From: an uncultured Sphingomonadales bacterium
GTDB lineage: Bacteria; Pseudomonadota; Alphaproteobacteria; Sphingomonadales; Sphingomonadaceae
DNA: 13,164 nt
NCBI GenBank assembly: GCA_903828025.1
Contig: CAIKKO010000081.1
Location: forward strand, 1-13,164
Direction of reading: 5' to 3'
Position 1 is the first letter of the stretch; every line of letters begins with the position of its first letter. A program made the position numbers and the translations under genes. The notes beneath the pieces are model-generated. The model was given only the letters and a program-made list of their open reading frames with translations. It was not told the DNA's origin and searched no databases. Shown piece after piece: positions 1-5,184 of this stretch.

Positions 1-722
1 ATCGTGTGGTCCTCGGCCGGCCGGTCGAAGGTCGAGGCAATGACCTCGCCCTTCACCGAACGCTGCATGTCGGTGACTTCCTCGGGCCGCTCGTCAACCA
101 GCAGCACGATCAGGAACACTTCGGGGTGATTGTCGGTGATGGCCTTGGCCATGTTCTGCAGCAGCACGGTTTTGCCGGTGCGCGGCGGCGCGACGATCAG
201 CGCGCGCTGGCCTTTGCCTTGCGGGCTGACGAGGTCGATCACGCGCGCCGACTTGTCCTTGACCGTGGGGTCGAGCGTATCGAGGCGCAGGCGATCGTTC
301 GGATAGAGCGGCGTGAGGTTGTCGAAATTGACGCGGTGGCGCACCGCATCGGGATCGTCGAAGTTGACCTTGATCAGCCGCGTGATCGCGAAATAGCGCT
401 CGCCGTCCTTGGGTGCGCGGACTTCGCCTTCCACGGTGTCGCCCGTGCGCAGGCCCCATTTGCGGACCTGGTTGGGCGAAACGTAAATATCATCCGGCCC
501 GGCCAGATAGTTCGCTTCCGGGCTGCGCAAGAAGCCGAACCCATCGGGCAAGACTTCAATCGTGCCGATCCCGAGGATCTCTTCGCCGTCATCCGCCAGT
601 TCCTTGAGGATCGCGAACATCAGGTCCTGACGGCGCAGCGTGCTGGCGCCCTCGACATCGAGTTCCTCGGCCATCTGGACGAGCTCGGCGGGCGTCTTTT
701 TCTTCAGTTCTTTGAGATGCAT
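1..722 (-). CDS. rho: Transcription termination factor Rho (N-terminal 240 residues, 3' part off the left edge)
   Basis: Rho is the hexameric RNA-dependent ATPase/helicase that ends transcription of untranslated RNA. The visible protein begins MHLKELKKKTPAEL, the usual alphaproteobacterial Rho start. It shows the N-terminal helical domain (about 1-45), the cold-shock-like RNA-binding domain with GFGFLR at 61-66, and the start of the ATPase domain with Walker A APPRTGKT at 178-185 (Lys184). The Walker B/catalytic region LLVDERPEEV lies around 207-216. The reading frame continues off the window, so the gene is cut by the edge and not broken. The ATG at 722 was chosen because it gives the conserved family N-terminus; no better upstream ATG is in frame. 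It reads in the same direction as hemJ and hemE, with 184 bp between it and hemJ that hold no gene I can support. Identification is very secure. Confidence 0.97.
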   Translation of the reverse strand, partial: MHLKELKKKTPAELVQMAEELDVEGASTLRRQDLMFAILKELADDGEEILGIGTIEVLPDGFGFLRSPEANYLAGPDDIYVSPNQVRKWGLRTGDTVEGEVRAPKDGERYFAITRLIKVNFDDPDAVRHRVNFDNLTPLYPNDRLRLDTLDPTVKDKSARVIDLVSPQGKGQRALIVAPPRTGKTVLLQNMAKAITDNHPEVFLIVLLVDERPEEVTDMQRSVKGEVIASTFDRPAEDHT

Positions 723-906
723 GGGCTTGGCTTCATTCAAAAAAGGGGCAGTATTTGATCAGAGGCTATGGCGCGCGCCGGACAGTCATGGGGCTTGGGG
801 AAAGCGGACCTAGCGGGGGACAGGCGCGTTGCTGCGGCTGTCCGGACCCGGATTGCGACCTTGCGCATAAGACCGGGCACCGGGCGCGTCAACGTCCAAG
901 CCAAAT

Positions 907-1350
907 TCAGAACGGCTTGACGATCACCAGCACCACGATCAGCGCCGCGGTCACACCCGGCACTTCGTTGAGCAGCCGCAAGTTGCGCCCGGTCAGCCGC
1001 CGCTGGCCTGCGGCAAGCAGCGCGGCATAGTTGGCCAGCCACACGTGATAGGCGCTGAGCACCAGCACAAGCGCCAGTTTGGCGTGAAACCACCCTTGTG
1101 TGTACCATTCCCCGCTTACTGCCAGCAGCAGTCCGAACGTCCACACCGCGACGAGCGAGGGCCACATGATGATTCGCAGCAGCTTGCGCTCGCGGTCCAC
1201 CCAGATCGCGTTTTCGGGTGAACCTTCCGGCGCTTCCTGATGATAGACGAAAAAGCGCGGCAGCATGAACAGCCCCGCCATCCAGAAGATCACGAAGATG
1301 ACATGACCGGCCTTGAGCCAGAGATAAAGCATTGCGAGTACCTGCAGCAT
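907..1350 (-). CDS. hemJ: Protoporphyrinogen IX oxidase, HemJ family (UPF0093 membrane protein)
   Basis: HemJ is the membrane-bound, oxygen-independent-cofactor type protoporphyrinogen oxidase that carries out the next-to-last step of heme synthesis in many alphaproteobacteria lacking hemG/hemY. The 147-residue protein has the family size and about four hydrophobic helices (roughly 8-31, 58-80, 88-110, 126-144). The N-terminal block YLWLKAGHVIFVIFWMAGLF carries a conserved His (residue 16), and LPRFFVYHQE follows; both are typical of the family. Helix 3 has WFHAKL and the C-terminal helix follows NEVPG. Two starts are possible: ATG at 1350 (used here) or ATG at 1332, which would place the protein start nearer the conserved motif. 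No good Shine-Dalgarno precedes either, and a TACAAT hexamer lies 7 bases upstream of the 1350 ATG. It shares a pathway with hemE, from which a two-gene insert on the other strand separates it. Confidence 0.9.
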   Translation of the reverse strand: MLQVLAMLYLWLKAGHVIFVIFWMAGLFMLPRFFVYHQEAPEGSPENAIWVDRERKLLRIIMWPSLVAVWTFGLLLAVSGEWYTQGWFHAKLALVLVLSAYHVWLANYAALLAAGQRRLTGRNLRLLNEVPGVTAALIVVLVIVKPF

Positions 1351-1480
1351 GGACCGGATTGTAGCCGCTTTGCGCCCCAACCGGAACTTGGGAAATGGTG
1401 GTGCGCCTTCGTGGCGTGCGCGCTTAGACCGGTCAAGCGCAGCCTTGCGAGCACTCCGCCCAAGGAGTACGAACGCGCCC

Positions 1481-1870
1481 ATGATCGGGGTTCGCCAGCA
1501 ACTTGTCCGGTATCGCCGCTGCGCGATGATCCTGCTGGCGCTCGTGCTCGCGATGCGCGCGCTGATCCCGCAAGGGATGATGGCCGCGCCGGACGGCGCG
1601 CGGGGCGTAACGGTACTGCTGTGCGATGGCACCGGCGTGGCGGGCCGCGTCGATCTGCCGATGGGCCAAAAGCACGGCAACGCCGGCCATACGCAGGCGT
1701 GCCCCTTCGGCGTGCTGGCACAGGCCGCTTCGCCGGACGCGCCCGATCTCTGGGCGATTGCACCGCTCCAGCAGCAATCCGCACTGCGCCAGCCCGCCAG
1801 CATCGCCCTCATCCTGCGCGCACCAGCGCGCGGCACGCCCCCTGCGCGCGCGCCTCCGGTCGCGGCCTGA
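1481..1870 (+). CDS. DUF2946-like small exported/membrane protein
   Basis: This predicted 129-residue protein has one strong hydrophobic segment near the N-terminus (about 14-30, ending RALIPQGMM) and the sequence HGNAGHTQACPFGVLA (65-80). The pairing of an [R]ALIP-G-M motif with a later CPF motif is the pattern I associate with DUF2946 proteins, which are often found near copper or other metal-handling genes; no biochemical role is established. His65, His70, Cys48 and Cys74 could bind a metal (inference). A second, weaker hydrophobic stretch lies at 101-113 and the tail is rich in Pro, Ala and Arg. An in-frame longer reading from 1349 exists, but its extra 44 residues are Arg-rich and unlike the family. 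ATG 1481 follows an AGGAG at 1463-1467 with long (13-nt) spacing. It is followed after 67 bp by the beta-barrel gene in the same direction, probably co-transcribed. Confidence 0.7.
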   Translation: MIGVRQQLVRYRRCAMILLALVLAMRALIPQGMMAAPDGARGVTVLLCDGTGVAGRVDLPMGQKHGNAGHTQACPFGVLAQAASPDAPDLWAIAPLQQQSALRQPASIALILRAPARGTPPARAPPVAA

Positions 1871-1937
1871 GTTTCCCCGAACCTCAGACCTGCCTTCGGC
1901 TGGTTCCCAACACCGGCCCGACCAATGGATTACCCCC

Positions 1938-2906
1938 ATGCGTATTTTGACTGCTGCGGCGCTGTGCGCTGCGCTCACACCTGTACCCGCGTTCGCCTGT
2001 GCCAGCTGCGGCTGCACCTTTACGTCTGACTGGCTCTCGCAAGGGTTGATGACCCAACCCGGACAGGCGATCACTTTCCGCTACGATTATGTGCCGCAGA
2101 CGCGGCTGCAATCGGGCACCGAAACGCTTGATCCCAAGGCCATTCCGCTGCCCTCCGACCGCGAGATCGAACGGCGGACCGACAACCACTACCTGACGCT
2201 CGCCTACGACAAGCAGTTCGCCAGCGACTGGGGGATCAATGTCGCGCTGCCAATCCTGTGGCGGCCGCATCGCACCATTGGCGAGGATACCACCAGCGAA
2301 ACCCATTCGAACGGCAGCGGCATCGGCGATGTCCGGATTGTCGCGCGCTGGCAGGGCCTTTCGCGGCCGGGCAGCGTCACCGGCCTGCAAGTGGGCCTCA
2401 CTCTGCCAACCGGGCCCTTCCGCCGCACGTTCAGCAGCGGGCCGGGCGCAGGCGAACAAGTTGATCGCGGGCTCCAGCCGGGTTCGGGCACCGTGCAGGC
2501 ACAAGTTGGCGCCTATCACTACCGGCGGCTGGGCAGTGCGGTGGCGCTGATTGCGCAAGGCCAGGTCCACTTCGCGCTGACGTCACGCGAAGACTACCGG
2601 CCGGGCACGTTTGCCGAGGGCTCGCTGTCGCTCCAGTGGCTGGGGCTCAAGCTGGGATCGACCACGGGCCGGGTCATTCCCGAAATCCAGATCAACACCC
2701 GCATCACCGCGCGCGACAGCGGCGCGCAGGCTGACCGCGAAAACAGCGGCGGCGAAGCGGTCTATCTCGCCCCCGGCATGACCGCCAAGCTGACCCCGAC
2801 CTTGGCCGTTTTCGCCAATGTGCAAGTGCCGCTCTATCAGCGCGTCAATGGCTACCAGCTGGTGCCGCGCGTGATCGGCGCGACCGGCCTGCAAGTCCGA
2901 TTCTGA
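1938..2906 (+). CDS. Exported predicted outer-membrane beta-barrel protein with N-terminal CASCGC motif
   Basis: This is a conserved protein of unproven function, 322 residues long. It begins with a clear signal peptide (MRILTAAALCAALTPVPAFA) with a type I cleavage site after residue 20, so the mature protein would start CASCGC, a cluster of three cysteines that looks suited to metal binding or disulfides. The rest is made of short alternating amphipathic stretches (for example WGINVALPI, GLQVGLTLPTG, VFANVQVPLYQRV) separated by Gly/Asp/Asn-rich turns, and it ends in Phe (GLQVRF), as outer-membrane barrels do for BAM recognition. It resembles proteobacterial hypothetical 'transporter' proteins that share GLQPGSGT, YRPGT, NSGG and YQRVNGYQL. 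Start choice: the ATG directly before the signal peptide; the longer open frame upstream overlaps the DUF2946 gene and is not signal-like. Its stop lies only 6 bp from the convergent hemE stop. A metal-related role is inferred from the Cys motif and the neighbour only. Confidence 0.75.
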   Translation: MRILTAAALCAALTPVPAFACASCGCTFTSDWLSQGLMTQPGQAITFRYDYVPQTRLQSGTETLDPKAIPLPSDREIERRTDNHYLTLAYDKQFASDWGINVALPILWRPHRTIGEDTTSETHSNGSGIGDVRIVARWQGLSRPGSVTGLQVGLTLPTGPFRRTFSSGPGAGEQVDRGLQPGSGTVQAQVGAYHYRRLGSAVALIAQGQVHFALTSREDYRPGTFAEGSLSLQWLGLKLGSTTGRVIPEIQINTRITARDSGAQADRENSGGEAVYLAPGMTAKLTPTLAVFANVQVPLYQRVNGYQLVPRVIGATGLQVRF

Positions 2907-2912
2907 ACCCGC

Positions 2913-3962
2913 TCAGTGCTCCCACGCCCGCACGACTTCGAGCAAGCGCTCGACGTGCGGGATGGGGGTGAACTGGCCGATGCCGTGGCCAAGGTTGAAC
3001 ACATGCGGCCGGTCGGCAAACACATCGAGCACGCGGCGCGCACCGTCGTCCAGCGCGGGGCCGCCAGCCAGCAGCAGCAGCGGATCGAGATTGCCTTGCA
3101 CCGGCAGTCCGGCGGGCAGGGCTTTGGCCGCCCACACCGGGTCGATCGTCTCATCCACCCCGATCGCGTCAACCCCCGTCCCTTCCGCATAGGCTACCAG
3201 CTTTTCGCCCGCGCCTTTGGGAAAGCCGATGATCGGCACGTCGGGATGCAGCGCGTGCATCGCGGCGGTGATCCGGGCATTGGGCGCGATGACCCAGCGC
3301 TCGAATTCAGCCGGTGCCAGACTGCCCGCCCAGCTGTCGAACAGCTGCAGGCCTTCCGCGCCCGCTTTCACTTGCCCGCTGAGGTATTCCACCGTCACAT
3401 CGACAATCGCATCAATGATCGCCTGAAACGCACCCGGATCGCGATAGGCCAGCGCGCGCGTGTCGTGCTGGTCGCGGCTGCCCTCGCCCGCCACCATGTA
3501 GGTGGCGATGGTCCAGGGGCTGCCCGCAAAGCCCAGCATGGTGGCCTCTGGGGGCAGGGAAGCGCTGACCCTCGCAACGGTGTCATAGATCGGCGAAAGG
3601 CGCTCAGGCACGCTCCGCAGCGTCTCCAGACCGGCATCGAGCAGGCGAGGCGAGAGCGCCGGGCCTTCTCCGGCAAGGAACTGCAGATCCTGCCCCATCG
3701 CATAAGGCACGATCAGAATGTCTGAAAACAGGATCGCCCCGTCAAACCCGAACCGGCGCAGCGGCTGGAGCGTGATCTCCGCCGCAGCCTCGGGATCATA
3801 GACCAGCGCTAGGAACCCGCCTTTGGCCGCTCGCAGTTCGCGGTACTCGGGCAGGTAGCGACCGGCCTGACGCATGAGCCAGATGGGGCGGCGTGAAAGA
3901 TTGGCCCCTTTGAGGGTTGCGAGAAGGGGCTTCGAAGCAGGACTTTGCAAGGCATCGGGCAT
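2913..3962 (-). CDS. hemE: Uroporphyrinogen III decarboxylase
   Basis: HemE removes four acetate carboxyl groups from uroporphyrinogen III to give coproporphyrinogen III in cytoplasmic heme synthesis. At 349 residues it is close to the usual length (about 340-355). The N-terminal signature PIWLMRQAGRYLPEY is at 26-40, the catalytic Asp is in LFSDIL (Asp81), and the second signature GFAGSPWTIATYM is at 144-156 with Tyr155. FNLGHGI near the C-terminus contains the conserved His. The start is the ATG at 3962, just outside the A+T-rich tract of the hemE/ppsR gap; no strong Shine-Dalgarno is visible before it. hemE reads away from that gap, so its promoter must lie inside the proposed origin; TAGTAT or TATAGA hexamers in the A+T tract (minus strand) are possible -10 boxes. 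The 3' end is convergent with the beta-barrel gene, leaving no room for a separate terminator. Confidence 0.98.
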   Translation of the reverse strand: MPDALQSPASKPLLATLKGANLSRRPIWLMRQAGRYLPEYRELRAAKGGFLALVYDPEAAAEITLQPLRRFGFDGAILFSDILIVPYAMGQDLQFLAGEGPALSPRLLDAGLETLRSVPERLSPIYDTVARVSASLPPEATMLGFAGSPWTIATYMVAGEGSRDQHDTRALAYRDPGAFQAIIDAIVDVTVEYLSGQVKAGAEGLQLFDSWAGSLAPAEFERWVIAPNARITAAMHALHPDVPIIGFPKGAGEKLVAYAEGTGVDAIGVDETIDPVWAAKALPAGLPVQGNLDPLLLLAGGPALDDGARRVLDVFADRPHVFNLGHGIGQFTPIPHVERLLEVVRAWEH

Positions 3963-3976
3963 TGGTCGGTCGGTCC

Positions 3977-4020
3977 AATACTAATCTATAGATTCTTTTG
4001 AATCAGATTGAGGAAGATAG
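3977..4020. other. A+T-rich tract, possible DNA unwinding element and hemE promoter
   Basis: Forty-four bases next to the hemE start contain only 12 G/C in a chromosome that is otherwise clearly GC-rich. In bacterial origins such a tract beside DnaA boxes is where the strands first open (established); that this one does so is inferred. On the minus strand it contains TATAGA and TAGTAT, possible -10 elements for hemE. It also contains three interleaved palindromes and two GANTC sites, listed separately. Confidence 0.5.
3983..4009. repeat. Three interleaved short palindromes built from AATC/GATT
   Basis: AATCTATAGATT (3983-3994) is a perfect 12-bp palindrome. GATTC-TTTT-GAATC (3991-4004) overlaps it and AATC-A-GATT (4001-4009) overlaps that. 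GATTC and GAATC are also GANTC methylation-type sites. Together they could be protein-binding sites or small cruciforms in the A+T tract; no named regulator is recognised. Confidence 0.6.
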
Positions 4021-4027
4021 ATGGCCC

Positions 4028-4036
4028 TGTGGAAAG
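4028..4036 (-). promoter_or_regulatory. Probable DnaA box (CTTTCCACA)
   Basis: Read on the minus strand this is CTTTCCACA, which differs from the TTWTNCACA DnaA-box consensus only at the first base. It forms a 10-bp inverted pair (CTTTCCACAG) with the box at 4259-4268, 232 bp away. It lies 8 bp from the A+T tract, where a box helping DnaA to open DNA would be expected. Confidence 0.5.
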
Positions 4037-4137
4037 TGGGGACAGCCTGCATCTGCCCGAATTGTCCCGGTTGCTCCACAAAAAAGCACGCGGGCGACTC
4101 CGCTGCTTTCCGGGTGCAAGCGCAAGTTGTCCCCACT
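4035..4137. repeat. 12-bp inverted repeat with TGTCCCC arms
   Basis: AGTGGGGACAGC (4035-4046) pairs with GTTGTCCCCACT (4126-4137); the outer 10 bp are perfect and one inner pair would be G-U in RNA. The loop is 79 bases, long for a terminator. The TGTCCCC heptamer occurs again at 4137-4143, directly next to the right arm at 9-bp spacing, and TGTCCC also occurs at 4063-4068. This could be a set of binding sites for an origin protein or a structured leader for ppsR. It is not explained by any feature I recognise. Confidence 0.5.
4072..4080 (+). promoter_or_regulatory. Weak DnaA-like box (TGCTCCACA)
   Basis: TGCTCCACA matches TTATCCACA at 7 of 9 positions (mismatches at 2 and 3). On its own it would not be called; it counts only because of the origin context. 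Confidence 0.25.
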
Positions 4138-4147
4138 GTCCCCGGCC

Positions 4148-4156
4148 TGTGTGTAA
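4148..4156 (-). promoter_or_regulatory. DnaA-like box (TTACACACA)
   Basis: On the minus strand this reads TTACACACA, 8 of 9 to TTWTNCACA (mismatch at position 4). It lies between the two stronger inverted boxes. The overlapping CATTACACA (4150-4158) is a poorer match. Confidence 0.35.
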
Positions 4157-4258
4157 TGAACGTCATCTGTTTGCAACATGCCGGGCCGCGCGCCGAAGGT
4201 GGGGGTGGATCTGCAGCACAAACTTGTCGCCGGTTTCATGCCGTGGTTTATCCTAGCG

Positions 4259-4267
4259 CTTTCCACA
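4259..4267 (+). promoter_or_regulatory. Probable DnaA box (CTTTCCACA)
   Basis: CTTTCCACA is 8 of 9 to TTWTNCACA and is the exact inverted partner of the box at 4028-4036. It sits 65 bp before the ppsR start. A partial TTATCCTAG lies just upstream at 4248-4256 (6 of 9). Confidence 0.5.
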
Positions 4268-4271
4268 GCCC

Positions 4272-4291
4272 CATCCCGGGCGCATCCCGGG
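4272..4291. repeat. CATCCCGGG direct repeat at 11-bp spacing
   Basis: CATCCCGGG occurs at 4272-4280 and again at 4283-4291. The 11-bp period is close to one helical turn, so a protein bound to both copies would sit on one face of the DNA. It lies just downstream of the right-hand DnaA-like box and 40 bp before ppsR. Function unknown. Confidence 0.5.
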
Positions 4292-4331
4292 GTGGGCACA
4301 GCACCGCCCAGAGGTGGATTCAGGACTCTTG

Positions 4332-5177
4332 ATGGCGCGCCTGCACTTGCACTTGTTGTCGGACTCGACCGGCGAAACGCTCGAAATGATCGCCAAAGCG
4401 GCGCTGGCGCAGTTCGACGACGCCGATGTCGTGCGCCATTTCTGGCCTATGGTGCGCTCGCAGCAACATCTTGACCGGATCATGGGTGAAATCACCGCGA
4501 ATCCGGGTCTTGTCCTGTTCACGATGGTCAATGCCGAAACGCGGGAGCGGTTGCAAAGCCGGTGTGCGGCCCTCGGGCTGCCCAGCGTGCCAGCGCTCGA
4601 TGCCGTCACGCTCGCGCTTGAGGCGCAGCTTGGGCAGGCTGCCAAAGGTCGGCCCGGACGGCAACACACTATGGACGAAGCCTATTTCCGGCGAGTCGAG
4701 GCGATCCAGTTCACGATTGCGCACGATGACGGGATCGCGTGGGAGGACTGGGAAGCCGCCGATATTCTGCTCGCCGGGGTTTCGCGCAGTTCCAAGACGC
4801 CAACCGCGATCTACCTTGCCAATCGCGGCTACCGCGTGGCGAACATTCCGATCGTGGTCGAAAGCCCGCCGCCTCCGGAGCTGTTCAGCTTGCGGCGGCC
4901 ACTGGTGGTGGGGCTGACCACCAGCCCCGAACGGCTGATCCAGGTCCGCCGCAACCGGCTGCTCTCGCTCAATCAGGCACCCGAAACCGCCTATGTGGAT
5001 AGCGATCACGTGGCGCGCGAAGTGCAGTTTGCGCGGCGGATGTTTGCCGATAACGGCTGGCCGGTGATCGACGTTTCGCGCCGCTCGATTGAGGAAACGG
5101 CGGCTGCGATCATCAATCTTTACAATGAACGCACCCCGGATTCCGGCGGTGGCAGCGGAGGCGGACACGCCCTATGA
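4332..5177 (+). CDS. ppsR: Pyruvate, phosphate dikinase / PEP synthase regulatory protein (DUF299, RP001 homologue)
   Basis: This family is a bifunctional cytoplasmic enzyme: an ADP-dependent threonine kinase that shuts off PPDK or PEP synthase and a Pi-dependent pyrophosphorylase that restores it, thus controlling the pyruvate/PEP switch. The 281-residue protein is of normal length. It opens with the conserved LHLLSDSTGET (5-15), has the HDDG motif at 131-134 and the P-loop GVSRSSKTPTAIYLA (149-163), then NIPIV and VGLTTSPERL (193-202). The C-terminal RSIEETAAAI is also typical. The ATG at 4332 is preceded by AGGA (4322-4325) at good spacing; a GTG at 4314 would add six residues not found in the family. 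It is the first gene of the plus-strand operon and borders the proposed origin. The target PPDK or PEP synthase gene is not in the window, so which of the two it controls is unknown. Confidence 0.95.
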   Translation: MARLHLHLLSDSTGETLEMIAKAALAQFDDADVVRHFWPMVRSQQHLDRIMGEITANPGLVLFTMVNAETRERLQSRCAALGLPSVPALDAVTLALEAQLGQAAKGRPGRQHTMDEAYFRRVEAIQFTIAHDDGIAWEDWEAADILLAGVSRSSKTPTAIYLANRGYRVANIPIVVESPPPPELFSLRRPLVVGLTTSPERLIQVRRNRLLSLNQAPETAYVDSDHVAREVQFARRMFADNGWPVIDVSRRSIEETAAAIINLYNERTPDSGGGSGGGHAL

Positions 5178-5184
5178 TGGTGGC

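Larger units (their letters stand above)
3963..4331. other. oriC: Candidate chromosomal replication origin (oriC) between hemE and ppsR
   Basis: This 369-bp divergent gap holds no gene I can support. Established knowledge: in Caulobacter crescentus the origin (Cori) lies between hemE and the RP001/DUF299 homologue, and the same cluster is kept in Rickettsia; the two flanking genes here are exactly those families. Seen in the sequence: an A+T-rich tract at 3977-4020 (12 G/C of 44), two inverted boxes CTTTCCACA that match TTWTNCACA at 8 of 9 positions, one TTACACACA (8 of 9), weaker boxes, five GANTC sites, a 12-bp inverted repeat and short direct repeats. No CtrA-type TTAA-N7-TTAA site was seen. 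Most genes on both sides point away from the gap, as expected for leading-strand orientation at a bidirectional origin. It must also carry the hemE and ppsR promoters. An alternative is a plain divergent promoter region. Confidence 0.75.

Noticed and set aside
6..758. Long plus-strand open frame opposite rho
   Set aside because: The minus strand encodes an unmistakable Rho protein; the plus frame is a typical antisense shadow in GC-rich DNA.
1349..1480. Upstream extension of the DUF2946-like gene to an ATG at 1349
   Set aside because: The added 44 residues are Arg-rich, overlap the hemJ start region and do not resemble the family N-terminus.
3963..4331. CtrA-binding sites in the origin-like gap
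   Set aside because: No TTAA-N7-TTAA or close variant is present; origin control by CtrA as in Caulobacter is not supported by the sequence.
4021..4332. A 103-codon open frame with a good-looking GAGGAAG before its ATG and an N-terminal run of four Cys (CICPNCPGC)
   Set aside because: It lies wholly in the origin-like gap, overlaps repeats and DnaA-like boxes, runs into ppsR, and has a weaker third-position GC bias than the neighbours (about two thirds by my count). The Cys run comes partly from the repeat sequence. Conservation in relatives would be needed to revive it.
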